Source: Polytrichum commune (taxonomy: Eukaryota; Streptophyta; Polytrichopsida; Polytrichales; Polytrichaceae). Taken from it: a stretch of DNA of 64,000 bases. A program made the translations under genes and the position numbers. The stretch's first letter is position 1. Each line of letters begins with the position of its first letter. This document shows positions 1 through 11,360 of the stretch, piece by piece. The notes under the pieces are model-generated. The model was not told the DNA's origin. It saw nothing but the letters and a program-made list of their open reading frames with translations, and ran no database searches. The DNA is taken from positions 42,986,527-43,050,526 of the forward strand of contig OX485808.1 in assembly GCA_950295325.1 (NCBI GenBank). The letters are read 5' to 3'.

Positions 1-299
1 TCAATCTCCAAAAGATAGAATCTATAAATAAGTCTAAAAGGTGGTTTATGACCTTCTTCTAAAGGTACAGTATGGATCATCTCTCTCTGTGGTGGAAGTC
101 TTGCAAGTATGGGTTGAAATATATCTTCATATTCCTTCACCAAACACCCTACAAGGTTATTTTCCAACCTTGAATATGATTATTTATTGTGTACTTTTTT
201 CAAATGAATGAGTGAAGGTGTACAACCTTTCTTTACTGCTCTTTTGAATTACAAAGTTGATAACATGTTGTCTTGAGGCATGGATTTTTTTTTGCTTGT

Positions 300-660
300 T
301 ACTATACTTTGAATTGTAATTTTCTTATTGCCCTTATGCAATATATAAGCTTTAGAATCATAATCAATGTGGGCTCTATGCTTATTCAACCAATAATCTC
401 CCCAAATCAAATCAAGTCATCACTTAATTTGATAACCAAACAAGAGACTTGAACTTGGTATTGTTGAATTTTCACATGGACATTGACGGTCTTCATTTCA
501 ACTTCCAATTCATTTCCCAATACCACTTTACTATTATTTTCTTTCACATGCAAACCAATGTGTTTGACATATGATGAATTCAAATAAAAATAACTAGCAG
601 CAGTATCTACTAAAATATGCCCATCTATTTCAGAGACTTTCCCTGAAAATTACATACTTA
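300..660 (-). pseudogene. retrotransposon aspartic protease and protease-RT linker fragment
   Basis: The minus strand reads GHILVDTAASYFYLNSSYV, the usual start of a plant gypsy protease (normally ILVDSGATHNF), followed by the downstream DLIWGDYWLNKHRAHIDYD segment, which matches the typical D-ILGMDWL-H-A-ID block. The catalytic triplet reads DTA instead of DSG/DTG, so activity is doubtful even before the frame breaks. The RT amino-terminal LPPQRE motif follows about 250 bases on. Confidence 0.6.
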
Positions 661-1120
661 GACCATTAGTCGAAATAAAATTCAAGAGTCTAGGTTGAGT
701 TAAATCATAATACACTTGCCATAGGATTTTCTTTGTCAATCCAAAAGCATCTACATAAGTGTGTTTACATTCCTGTAATAATTGAAATCTTGACAATAAT
801 CTATTGTGACCTTGACCCTTTTTCTTTTCCACTAAAATGCAAGCACTAGTCTCAAAGGGTTTTTTTTGTGCTTTTACCTTTTACATAAGCACTTACTTAC
901 TTGGCTAGGTTTTCGGAATATGAATCAATAAGTAAACAATGATCGAAAACCTTGGAGTCTTCACGCAAAAGTGTATCTAGTGGGCTTTGGAGATAAGAAA
1001 ATTGGCTTACTTTATTCATACCAAAGTTCAAAGAATCAAGTACAAAGTCAAATGACTTGCCTATCTTAGCCTCTAGGATTTGAACAAGATAATTCAAAAA
1101 TTCTAATCTTGATCTCTTTT

Positions 1121-1501
1121 TTACCTCAAGAGATTGCCCACAATCTTTCTGCTAAGGATCCAAAAATCCTTTTCCGCTTTGTCAATAGTGGAATTAAACT
1201 TCTTAGGGCAAGTATTAGCCCTCTGGCCCTTTTCTTCACAAAAGTAGCATTTTCTTTCTTTCTTTAAGGTTGCGATTCTTTTGTAGTCAATCTCCCTACC
1301 ATTAGTGAAATTCATGGTAGAATTCTTTTGATTTTTGATTGCACCACCTACTCCTATAGAAGGAGTTGTTTTCTCATTGTTCTTAATAGATGCAATCCCA
1401 AACCCAGGCTTAATTTGTTGGAGATTAGAATCTACAAAACCGGCATAGGTAACTAGCCTCTGAAAATCCTCCCAAGGTTGGGTATCATTCAATGGGTCCA
1501 C
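1121..1501 (-). pseudogene. gag C-terminal part with CCHC-type zinc knuckle
   Basis: The segment contains CYFCEEKGQRANTCPKK, a C-X2-C-X4-x-X4-C zinc knuckle in which the expected His position is Arg (GQRANTC). It lies between the gag body and the protease, as expected for nucleocapsid. The surrounding frame is open for about 125 codons but is disconnected from its neighbours by stops. Confidence 0.6.
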
Positions 1502-1519
1502 CGCTATCTTTAATCTTAT

Positions 1520-2006
1520 TTATGGCTTTAATCCATCAATAAAATGGCAAATCTTATCACCAATACTCATGGGTAAAGTAACAACTTCTGCACATAAATT
1601 TTGAAACTCATTGGCATAACTTTCAACCGATGAGTGTTGAGTTAACTTACTAATTTTGCTATGGGTAACCTGCTCAAGGTTAACATTCTCATAGGCCTTT
1701 GTAAGCGCCTCTTTGAAATGCACCCACTCTTTATCTCTCTAAAATTTTAATAATGTTCTGCCAATTTTGCGTCACTCTAACCTCAAGGTAAGTTTATGCA
1801 ATATCCACCCAAAATTCAGGAGAGGTGTTACTAGCATGTAAATAGCTCTCCATCACACCCAACCAAGCATGCATGCGTACACGCCCTCCTACTTTGAATT
1901 TCTCCGGATCTGCAGGCTTACGCTTCATTGGCTCATTCACTATATTGGCTTCCAAAATCGCCAACTTCACCTCGTTGCACTTCTTGGCCTTTTTCAAATT
2001 TTCCAT
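1520..2006 (-). pseudogene. gag body (Retrotrans_gag-like), two broken frames
   Basis: Two frames, 2006-1794 and 1723-1520, read ESYLHASNTSPEFWVDIA and FKEALTKAYENVN...SVESYANEFQNLC. The pattern W...F...F-Y-xxF-xxL is that of plant gypsy gag (ARxWW, then Y...F..L). The frame changes between them. This is the amino-terminal end of the polyprotein, about 110 bases downstream of the primer-binding site. Confidence 0.55.
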
Positions 2007-2117
2007 CTCTAATATAAGATTTTGAATAGTAGTACTAATCTCTAAGTATTCTTCATCTTTGGGGTTATTGAAACATTCGTCTCAAAAGATGCCATCTTTG
2101 TTTTGAAACTAAAACTC

Positions 2118-2129
2118 GCTCTGATACCA
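2118..2129 (-). promoter_or_regulatory. primer-binding site, initiator-Met tRNA type
   Basis: The minus strand reads TGGTATCAGAGC, the standard plant PBS complementary to the 3' end of initiator-Met tRNA. It begins two bases after the LTR terminus ...TTACA. This fixes the orientation of the retrotransposon and the inner edge of its 5' LTR at 2132. Confidence 0.85.
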
Positions 2130-2131
2130 AA

Positions 2132-4003
2132 TGTAATAAAATTTTAATTATTTGTTGGAAGTTTTTTGGCATGAACCACTCAACCACGAGATAAGATAAA
2201 AAAAACCCTTACTCTTATGCAAGAGCTCTTTATATACCTCCCAACCATGTTGTGAGCCCTAAACCTTCACCCTTATGCGTCGTAGTCCGGGTGAAGGCCT
2301 ATGGCCTACATGACCTTAAGTGCCCCAACTTCACCGTTGGGCAATTGAAACAAAACCATTTTATTCATTTTTTGTGTTAGAGTAATGTGGTCACTAGCAT
2401 TCAGTAATGCTATCACCACTTACAAGTGTTGATAAACACAATGTTCACATTCTTCAAATGCTCTACATTAACCAACTTCACAACTCATTGCCCTAGTAGA
2501 ATCCCATTCTCAATTTCTAACTACCTACTGTCCCAATAAAGCACCACTCCCAACACTCGGGCTTCGGTGCACAATGTGAATGCCAAGGAAGCTCCTTGCT
2601 ACCCACCCACTGCTCCCTCCAGCTTGGCAGCCAAGTGGCATGTCTACAACCCTTCCTGGTTCATCCCCTCCTCGGCTGCGGCAACCGCTGCAGTGAAATC
2701 CTCCCCCTCGCAAGTTGGTGTGGTAGTGGTGCCACCTGCGCGTGCAACTCACATGTACCTCACACACATCCACGGCTGCTTGCTCGCTCCCAGATTATCG
2801 GCAGAAGTCCTTGAGTCCTCCGACCAGGTCGCGGTGCTGGAGAAAACATAGCATTACCTTGCCACCTTACTGAACTGAATGCATTCCCAGACAATGGTTC
2901 GAGCTCCTGAATCCCTCTCGGCGATAGTGAGGCCGTGTCCAATCCACCCTCCCGTCACAACAGCTGCAAGGGCGGTAGTGAAGTCGACTATGAAGCCAAA
3001 AGACATCTAGCTTCGAGCACCTGCCCTCGATAGAATCCGGTGAATTCACTTGGGCCCTTGGTTTGCTTTTGAGACTGCCCACGCTAGCTTTTTTGCCTTA
3101 TTGAAATTAATCCATGCAAGTCGGACCCGATTTTGGATTTAACTTCCACCCAATAGCCTGCACATCCTTTCTCTTGCTCGTTCCTGCCGCTTCCCAGAGC
3201 AGCGTAGCTCCTTCACCTCCCTCACGCCGATTTTCTCTCTGAAGTGTAGTAGCTTCAGTTCGTTCGGCCACCACTTGGCTCAGCTCGACCTCACCGCTAG
3301 CCGCAGCAATTTCTTCATTTCTTCCTTGCAGCCAGTGGCCAGAAGATCTCGTCTCTGCGCTAACAGTCATTCACGGGGCAGTTGCCGAACATACCTTCGG
3401 TTGTAGCTACCACTCGGAAGTTGTAATCTCACGTCGAAGTTGCGCCTCCCCGGTGCTTCTCAGCCTCAGACATCACTTCGCAGAGTTGAGTTCACCACAC
3501 CGCTTGGCCCCTCGCCACCCAATCGACTGAGAAGCCTTGGCAGCATAAATCTCCCGAAAAATCCCAATTTTTGGCAGGGCTCCGCCCTTCCTGCCTCAGC
3601 TCTCCATTGCTGTGTGCTGGGGGGAAGAATGAGAGAGCCCCCGAGAGCTTCCTCGGACCCCCTCCTGAGTCTCCTCAATTCTAGCCGCCTATCACTTAGT
3701 TGGCTCCACTACTTTCTCCCGGTGAGACTCCAAAATTAAAACCCAACGAGAACACTTGGACACTAGCACCCATGACTTAATTAGCACTTGATCCTTATGA
3801 GAACTTGACCCATAGGTGAATTCACTAAAGTCATTTGGCCTCTACCCCTAATGTCTTCTAACTTGACACTTTTAACTCACAAAATCTAAACTTTAACACA
3901 TCACTCTTTTTATCTTTTTAACAACTCAAACAAACACAAATCCTAAGGTTTTAATAATTTTAAAGATTAAGTTGACATGTGGGCACAATATTGGGCTCAC
4001 ACA
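2132..4003 (-). repeat. 5' LTR of the gypsy-like element (outer edge uncertain)
   Basis: The LTR starts (plus strand) with TGTAATAAAA directly beside the PBS. The outer end is proposed where the minus strand begins TGTGTGAGCCCAATATT near 4003, giving TG...CA ends and about 1.87 kb. No second LTR is in the window to confirm this. Many short open frames occur in the GC-richer 2.5-3.75 kb part on both strands; none resembles a protein I know. Confidence 0.35.
2229..2236 (-). promoter_or_regulatory. LTR TATA box
   Basis: TATATAAA on the minus strand (GGTATATAAAGAGCTC context), about 100 bases before the inner LTR edge. This is a plausible U3/R promoter for the retrotransposon. Confidence 0.4.
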
Positions 4004-5600
4004 TGCCCGGTTGTCTTAAGTTTAAGTAAAATAAAAGCATGTTCGTTATTAGCAAATATAATAAACCCTATGCTTTTTTTTACAGTCATTCTAGACTACT
4101 GTTATCTTAGTTCTAGTCAACATGTATCAATAATGGCCCATGTTACATTCATCTAGTTGGAGTTGGAAAGGTAGCAAAGGTAGTCCCAAGAGATGCATGC
4201 TCAACTCATTAGATATTTTGTGGCGATAAGTGCAAAGAGTGTAGGTGGTCTACGCACCACCCCCAAATGGCTCCCAAGTGCCCACCTTCGCCATGCCACC
4301 TCCTGCTAGCCACCAACACTACGCTCCCCTCCCTCCCCCCCCCCCCTTGGATGCAGACTCCACCTCATGTGCCAATCCAACCCTCAATCCTGATAGTGTA
4401 GTAGCCCGAGCCTCAAGGCTAAGAGTTAAGGATGCGCGTACATAACTCTACATGTCAATCTCCCCTTCCCTTATCTTGGGTCCATCCCTATAGTTCTTCC
4501 TCCATAAGATGACTCTACCAGTTTCATCATTGTCAAGAGGTGTAGATAGGTCGGCCATGACATTGTGAGACACATTGAACGTGTGGAGGAATTGTAGAAG
4601 AGCCTAACACCTGCCATAGAAGTTGACGAGGAGATGGAGGAAAACAAGAAGGTCCAGAGAATGACTTACATATGTGCGGGAACCAATAGGAGGAAGAGGA
4701 ACCTGATGGACAAGTGCACATCAACACCCAAGCATCTTAGGTGCCTTCCGTGGGGATCCAAGTGGATACGGAGACATTGGTTGAGGATACGGATGTGCAT
4801 CCCCAAGTTGCCCCAGACACCGACAAGGGGGGCATTGGTAGCGCATCGCCTCCACATGCTAAGGTAATCAACCTTGCTTGAGGCATGCATGCATGCCTAC
4901 CTCCCTCCCTCCCTACATGCAAACGCATGTCCATATGTTTTCATGGGTCATGTATTATTATATTGAGGTCATGTGCGGCCTTTGCAAACAATAAACCCAC
5001 AACCAAGGTGCACACTCACTTCCTCGTCCTTCTGTTTTCTAGAACACTATTTCTTGGAATTACGTCCAAAATATAAAAATTTCCTAACTTTCATTGTGCT
5101 TTCATTTTCTCAAAACCTGTTGGCCTCGGTCCAAGGTTACGGTCTTGCATCCCATACTAGCAACTATTGGTGATATGTTCTTTACTCGCAGTGACGATGT
5201 TAAGGACTTGCATTCTAAATGTCGTAATGTGTGGTGTTGTCTAAATCTTATAGGTATATCCTCCAACAATAGGTGCCCCCCCACAGTTTGAGCATTTTCT
5301 TGTTCTTTGCCAAAGTGTTAGACAATCCTACGCATATGTTACACCAAGTTGTGATACCTCCCATAGTGCGGTCTCCAATGGAAATATTTGAATGCCCTCG
5401 GATCAATGGGTCCAGTCCGCACCAAAATTTATAGCTGTAAAAAAAAGATTTTTAGGGTTGTCGAGGCACAACGAGCAAAATAAAAAGAGGCAGCCACAAA
5501 GGCTTCTAAAACTAAGTGAATTATTAAGCTCCCTAGTACTTATATAGATAATGTGGATTCAAATGCAAATTTGGGATCCAAATTATTCGTTAAAGACTAC
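4004..5600. other. no gene recognised
   Basis: AT-rich DNA with scattered short open frames of fewer than 80 codons on both strands. A C-run lies near 4330-4346 and a (CTCC)n patch near 4897-4912. I see no domain, splice pattern or repeat end that I can support. Confidence 0.5.
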
Positions 5601-5611
5601 GCTGTATATGG

Positions 5612-5699
<88 letters not shown>
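5612..5699. repeat. (TA)n followed by (GA)n microsatellite
   Basis: About 22 bases of TA repeats run into about 66 bases of GA repeats directly beside the left end of the 465-bp MITE at 5702. The second MITE copy (15237) is also preceded by a GA tract, so the tract travels with the repeat. Confidence 0.95.
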
Positions 5700-5701
<2 letters not shown>

Positions 5702-6770
5702 ATGGCAGTAACCCGGGTTACCGAATTTATAATGTGCATGAACGCAATTAGTTAATTTTCCAGAGATCGGGTAACTGAATTTAAAAAATGCGTGAACGCT
5801 ATTAAATAATAGTAATAAATTCCTAGAGGGTGCACAAAATAGGACCAACATTTGGTTTGCACTTTGCGAATAGTGCAGTCTCAACAACATGGATGTAGGG
5901 CTAGGTTCATCATTGCGTCTTTTGGGGTTTGTGTGTGTTTTTGCTCTTGTGTTTGCTGGCAATGTCGCAGTGGTCAAAGTTCGCCCTCTTCCAGTAAGGC
6001 GGAGTCTCAAAAACCAAAGTCTCAAAAACTATTGTCGTTTTGAGGGCGAATAGAGCTTGACGAGCCTAACAATCTGAGCCCTTTTTCTTTTGATTTGGGC
6101 CAATTTTGAGGTAGCTATCATATCTGCGCAAACCTGCATTACGGTGGTAATCCGGGTTACCACCATAGGTCTCATATATATATAGAATACATTTATGTTC
6201 CATTTTGGTTCTTCATATATTGTTTGTTTTGCATTATATACATTTGGATGCATGAAAACGGTTTTTAGGCTCAAGTTCTATGAATTATTTATTCATTTGG
6301 ATTTATATGTTTAAATAATACTTTCATTCTTATTGTATTGATATGTGTTTTCATCTCCACCAATGGAATGAACACACCCTAAGGACATAAAAGCATTGTT
6401 TGATTTTACAAATGGTTTTTTGACAGATAATGCTTCATTAGCACACCCAAAAAAATTTAAATTATTTTAAAATTTTAAATTTTAAAATTTAAAATTATTA
6501 AAAAAGTGTAAGAACATGCACTACATCATATGGTTCTCGTTGACAAAGGATTGGTGGGCAATTAATGAGTTGCCTTTATCCTCCCCTATTGTTACAACAC
6601 TAATGGTATGTAATGTATCTAAAATATTCAATTGTTGTTTTGATCGTTTAATGTGTTTTTGTTTGTTGCTTTATACTAAAAGAATTGTATCACTTGCAAA
6701 CACGATGTTTTCAAAACATGTTGTTCTTCCATGATGAGCCATATCTTGCATTCATTTCCAACAAAGCAGG
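5634..6770 (+). repeat. 1.1-kb duplicated segment, copy 1 (unoccupied E2 site)
   Basis: Nearly identical to 15187-16301 throughout, including an internal 465-bp MITE, an AT-rich stretch and the segment ending ACAAAGCAGG. In this copy the sequence continues past ACAAAGCAGGT into TGGTATTTTTGCAG. In the other copy element E2 begins at exactly that point, so this copy preserves the pre-insertion sequence. Confidence 0.85.
5702..6166. mobile_element. 465-bp MITE, copy 1
   Basis: The terminal inverted repeats are ATGGCAGTAACCCGGGTTAC at 5702 and the inverse of ATGGTGGTAACCCGGATTAC ending at 6166. Each terminus is itself a palindrome (GGTAACCCGGGTTACC). There is no coding capacity. An identical-length copy lies at 15237-15701. 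The superfamily is not clear from the ends. Confidence 0.65.
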
Positions 6771-6771
6771 T

Positions 6772-7240
6772 GGTATTTTTGCAGCCGAGGTGGAGTTACT
6801 AGCTATCTCCTTCAATTGCACTCCAACAAAGACGTAGCTAGTGCAAGGTAATGTCACATGGAGAGGTCCATGTGAGAAAGACCCTGACCCTCTTCAATTC
6901 CTAATCAAAGCATTGAGAAAGCCAAGAGATGTTGTCCTTGATGCTTACAGATCTACGGATAAGAGTAATTTTTGGGCCTATTATTTGTTGTTTTGAGTTT
7001 AAATTTCATAATCATTGCCCAATTGTTCATGCCATCAATGTCCATGTGTGTTGCAGGCACATCATTCCATACTTGGCAACATAGTGGTCGACACCTTGTT
7101 GCATTTGAAGAAAGACATTGTCATTTTCAATACTATATTGGCCCCTTTGCGTGATCCAACACCATCTCTTGTATATGGTGGCTTGCAATCCTTGATATAA
7201 CCACAAAAAGATGACAAAGAGTATGTCTGAAAAGTTCAAA
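6772..7240 (+). pseudogene. SAM-dependent (DNA methylase-like) methyltransferase fragment, broken
   Basis: Translation gives WRGPCEKDPDPLQFLIKALRK then PRDVVLDAYRSTDKS, resembling the GPW-KDP...KPGDVVLD-xAS-TG block of N-4/N-6 DNA-methylase-like proteins found with plant transposons. A likely intron (6979-7056) is followed by GTSFHTWQHSGRHLVAFEE and, after a one-base frame slip, KDIVIFNTILAPLRDP, which matches the usual GRHIVA-E-D--IF-AIL-PL continuation. Upstream and downstream exons (for example 7358-7620) are full of stops. The family call is from memory of the motif order and is tentative. It lies next to the 1.1-kb repeat, so it may be part of the same older transposon. Confidence 0.4.
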
Positions 7241-7639
7241 TGGAATCATGAATGAGTGTGTAAGTTTGTTGGTTTATAATGTTTAAGAGTGTTATTCATT
7301 GTTGTGAATCATTTTGTCCTTCCTACTTATGTCTAACCTTCTTGGATGTTTTGTGCAGGATAATGAAGGAAGCAATGACCCCCCCCCCCCTCACAAGTTT
7401 GTTCTCCATGTTTATGCCAAGTATGAGGCAGCATGAGATGGCAATTGTGATTATACCTTCAAGGCGAATTGGATTTCCACGTTATGATTTTCGTGTCTTG
7501 CCCTTCATTGATATGGAGGCGGAAGAACATAACAATCATGTAGGTAGTAGTGGGGACGATTCGAATATGAATTTGGGTACATTTAGAAGTTCATGGACAT
7601 GGCTTCTCCTATTTTGTGTGAGTATGAGCATTTAAAAAA

Positions 7640-8888
7640 AAATTAGTGTGGCAATTGTTTGATTTTTAATCAAATATCCACTACAAGTGGTGTGTGTTTT
7701 GTATGACACATTGTCTTAAATCTTTAAACTTGAATGTGTTTCACATTAGATATAATTGGAATGGATGTTGATGGAATTGATTGAAATTCGGTACTCAAGT
7801 AACTATGTCCAAGTTATTTAATCTGCAATGCCTCCTACGTTCAATCTTGAAAAAGTATGTGCTTACATATGTTTGAATGAATGGATGTTGAATGTACCAA
7901 CGATATTAGTTATGTTTTATATCCTGTTATGCCAAGTTTGTATTTGTTGACTTTAATAGATTATTTTGGCATTTATTGAGATTATACAAATTGTCTATCC
8001 CCTCACCCTTCTTATTAGTGAACCTTAAAATTGTTATTCTTGAGGCCAAAATACCATGGTTATAAGACACTTGTGGGCCTATTGCCAAATATTTGGCCTT
8101 CCTCACCGCTCACTACTCACCACTCATAAGATAGCACTCCCCCTTCCATGACCATGGAGTTCTAGTAGTGTTAGGAGGTGTATGCCTATACACAATGGTC
8201 TACAAGTTGACAAAAGTGTACACAAATGACACTTGACATTAAGTATGCTCAAGAACATCTTCCTCTTGATACTAAAATGTAAACACTTGACACTTGCCAT
8301 TGATATGCTAAATAATATCTTCCCCCTTACATACTAAAGCGCAAAACTATCACATCAAGTATCCCAGTGTGCTACACTAAATGTCCTAGTGTAAATAAAT
8401 TATCACAATAAAAAGTTACCTATGTTCACAAATAGTATCATATCGACAATTGACAAACATCACATTTTGATATCTAGGCATCTACATTTTTTGGTCTAAT
8501 TAATATGGATTACCATTCGGAGTTACGCATTGCTATAACATTTTACTGAGAGTATCATGTCTTAGCCAAATAACATAAGTAGTTAGTGTGCACACCGAAG
8601 AAGAACTTAGTTGGTAAAAAACAATGACTTCGGTACAACGTTATAGCAACACATAACTCCAAATGATAACCCACACTAAACTTTGCAAAATCGGGTACTT
8701 TGGGAAGAATGTGAGTTCTGATTAGATTATTCTCACGTCCTTCCTAGAAATATTGTATCTCCACGTATCGCAAAGCATCTTATCTGCAGGATTGTCCTGG
8801 CGACTGCTTTTTCTTAAACATATTTTGCAGTCTTTGCTATCACATTGTGAATTCTTCCAGTGGCAAGAATGGCATCTCGGGCCGCAGG
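7640..8888. other. no gene recognised
   Basis: AT-rich sequence without long open frames or recognisable ends. There is weak internal redundancy around 8240-8300 (two similar 'cacttgacattaagtatgctcaa'-like stretches). Nothing supportable as a gene. Confidence 0.5.
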
Positions 8889-9245
8889 TTATCTTAGAGA
8901 GAATGCCATGCCTGGAACTGAAAGATTCATGTGGGAGGATCTTCCATGTGAAGTGTACATAGACATACAGAAGAATTCATAGGAAATCATTGGCAAGGAA
9001 GTGCCCGAGATTCTTCCAATGAAGTCATCTTCGACGATCTTTGACAAATCGGAGCAGACTCGATCGACTGCTGGCATGCTGACAGAATGGATGATTACAG
9101 AATAGGTGTTCCCCAGCCGTATAGCAGCCATGACAACATGATGAGGAGTCTCGATATCACGAGAAGATTCGACACTTGCACAAGCCTCGAAACACGACCA
9201 TTTCATTATGCACAATAGCTCCAGAAAGCAACTAGGCTGGAGCAT
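8889..9245 (-). CDS. possible exon, unknown protein
   Basis: An open minus-strand frame of 118 codons, with a moderately compositionally normal stretch (HHVVMAAIRLGNTYSVIIHS). I do not recognise it. It lies downstream of the phytocyanin gene on the same strand with about 300 bases between. It could be an exon of a neighbouring gene or chance; no splice sites were assigned. Confidence 0.2.
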   Translation of the reverse strand: MLQPSCFLELLCIMKWSCFEACASVESSRDIETPHHVVMAAIRLGNTYSVIIHSVSMPAVDRVCSDLSKIVEDDFIGRISGTSLPMISYEFFCMSMYTSHGRSSHMNLSVPGMAFSLR

Positions 9246-9539
9246 TCACAAACAACCATGGTGATACAGTAATCCATTCGATGCACAAGGTGGTGTGGCC
9301 ATCGCTATGGTTATGCGTTTGAGGTCGTCTGCTGCCTCATGACGCAGATAACTGCTGGTACATTTCTATCACTTCAATCTCTTCCCAGTTACATTTCTTG
9401 ACGACACAATGCCAATGTAGCACATGATGATCGAGATTGCACGCGTGCCTTAGTCTGAACCTACCTCAGAAAATTGCACTTCTATGCCTGCAAAGCACCT
9501 CATCACCTCGTCGTAATCCAGTGAGCCTTCTGTGTGCAG

Positions 9540-10748
9540 TCATACCCATGCGCTCCTACCAACTACATAGCCGAATCCATTGCGAACCTCATTTTGAACT
9601 CCATTGTCAGCTCCATTACCTGGTCCATTGCCACCGCCATTTCGAACCCCATAGCCAGGTCCCTTGCGGACTCCATTGCCTGCTCCATTGCCAGCTCCAT
9701 TGCCTCCTTCATTGCCTCCTTCATTGCCTGCTCCATTGTGGTTAAAGACACAACAAGTGAACCTATTCTGATATTTATAAGTCAACCCCGCGCCACCAGC
9801 AGTGAGAGCTGCAACAACACCAGCTACAATGCCAGCAATTGATTTGGTGCTCAAGGGGGCCGATGAGGGTGGTGATGCTACCAGAGTACCAAATGGTGTT
9901 GTGGACCCCGGTTTTGTTGCTGGTGATGTCCCTGATGGTGTACTCGGTGATGTACCTGATGGTGTACTCGGTGATGTTCCTGATGGTGTACTCGGTGATG
10001 TACCAGTACTACCAGGTGGTGGTGGTGGAGTGCTGGAAGGATCACTCACAGTCGCCGCAAATTTCATACCCTCTGTGCAATGAAGGGTTAACATTGCTGA
10101 GAAGTAAAACGTCACCGGGTATGGAGACTGACTAGGAGAGGGACTCACTATCAGCGTCTGGTAAGCGGCACCGTACCACATGTTCAGCGGGTTCGAAAGG
10201 GTACAAGTTTGATAGTCGGACGCCGAAAGTTGGTAAACGTAGGCGGCTGGATCGAGAACTCTGTTAAACTCTGCCGCAACAAAAAAGAATCATCAAGAAC
10301 GTCATGTTATTAGTCTTGTTTGACAGTAGGGAGAAATAATGGCACGAGGAGATGTTGATGATAATGTAAAGGAGAAAGTGACATCAGTTTGTGTTTAGAC
10401 ATCATTTAAAAGTAGATAGGTTCTGCAACAACAAAAAGAATTGCCAACAATGTCGAGTTAGTAGGTAGTGCTGGTTGAAATCAGGAAGAAGGAATTGCAC
10501 GAAGAGAGGAGGATGTGATAGTTTGTGTTTCTGTGTAACTTACGGAGGCAGTCCCCCGGGTAGAATGTGATGCCAGCTGCCCAGGTGATGTAAAAATTTG
10601 GATCGGTATAATTTGGTATCCATAAATTACCAGGACCGCCCACTTCATATGTATTTAAGCAAGTTGCTGATGCTCCTATAATCGGTGCCAGTAGAATCGA
10701 GACCCTAAGAAGCAGATGGACCATGTCCGTGTGCTCCATTGGACTCAT
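9540..10748 (-). CDS. phytocyanin / early nodulin-like protein with Gly-Asn-rich tail
   Basis: Two exons: 10748-10544 and 10270-9540 (donor GTAAGT, acceptor CGGCAG, phase 1), giving about 311 residues. Order: hydrophobic signal peptide (MVHLLLRVSILLAPIIGASA), a plastocyanin-like domain (YEVGGPGNLWIPNYTDPNFYITWA, FYPGD, then DYQTC and LHCTEGMKFA), a Pro/Ser/Thr linker with GTSPSTPS repeats, a hydrophobic segment (SIAGIVAGVVAAL), and a Gly/Asn-rich carboxy tail. The two disulfide cysteines (YQTC, HCTEG) are kept. The first copper His is replaced (AAYVYQL where HNV is usual) and the copper Cys is Ala (YFSAM versus YFICG), so it is probably an early-nodulin-like protein that does not bind type 1 copper. 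Phytocyanins are secreted or membrane-anchored cell-surface proteins. Alternative starts are at 10772 and 10739. The family call is secure; the tail is unusual. Confidence 0.85.
9925..10005. repeat. 24-bp tandem repeat in the phytocyanin linker
   Basis: About three copies of a 24-bp unit (gatgtacctgatggtgtact plus cggt) encode the GTSPSTPS repeats on the minus strand. Just downstream (9600-9740) a shorter imperfect repeat of 'ccattgcc' type encodes the Gly-Asn-rich tail. Confidence 0.85.
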
Positions 10749-10799
10749 ACGATTCCAAGTGCTCTTGCTCATAGTAGTATGAAACAACACTCTGTACTG

Positions 10800-11360
10800 T
10801 GCCTTACTCCCACTGCATCGCTAGCGCCTGTGCAATCTGGAGATTCGCAACCTGATCGATTTAAAAGGATGACTTGAATCGAAGCTGGACGCACTCCACT
10901 GTCCGAGCATAACAATCCAATATCTCCTACAATATAATAACTCGGAGCATGGGAAGAGAATAAGACATCTGCGAGGAAAGTTATTCATGAGCATTCGCTA
11001 CCACACTCTGAGAGCAACTTCATGCCACAATGCGCATTAAATGTGCTCTGTAAAAGCTGTCCGAGTCAAATGGCATTCGCGATGGCCAGGCAAGGAATAC
11101 TGCAAACTTGTTGTCAAATCTCTCCCCGGCTCTTGTGTTCATACCGGATACTCTCAACACATCATGACACTTCTCTCACTACGGCCGCTTGCAAGCCCAT
11201 TGCAACCGACTGTCGGCCTTCAAAGCTCACAGTTCGGCAATAGATTCTGAAGAAAGACCCCTTATAGAGCTCCTGCCAATTGATGGCAATGGCGGCGAGT
11301 AATCTCTGGAGTGTGTACCAGATCATTACCCACTTTGCCCAATTGGTTTAGTGGCAGCAG
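10800..11360. other. upstream region of the phytocyanin gene, no gene recognised
   Basis: Contains the presumed minus-strand promoter of the phytocyanin gene. TATATTGTAGG-like sequence lies on the minus strand near 10940, but it is farther upstream than a normal TATA box unless the leader is long. Short frames of 60-75 codons near 11022-11250 look like chance. Confidence 0.4.

Larger units (their letters stand above)
1..4003 (-). mobile_element. Ty3/gypsy-like LTR retrotransposon, 5' part, decayed
   Basis: Read on the minus strand the order is LTR, primer-binding site, gag, CCHC knuckle, aspartic protease, then the first residues of reverse transcriptase (LPPQREMIHTVPLEEGHKPPFR, about 130-1), which leaves the window on the left. 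Protease immediately before RT fits Ty3/gypsy order. The coding region is broken by stops and frame changes, so the copy is inactive. The outer LTR edge near 4003 is only a guess; the inner edge and PBS are firm. Confidence 0.7.

Noticed and set aside
2525-3739. GC-rich short frames on both strands as a host gene
   Set aside because: They lie in the putative LTR, overlap in several frames and resemble no protein family.
5597-6025. Frame encoding a long Ser-Leu repeat, also near 15165-15560
   Set aside because: It is the translation of the (GA)n microsatellite and the adjoining MITE.
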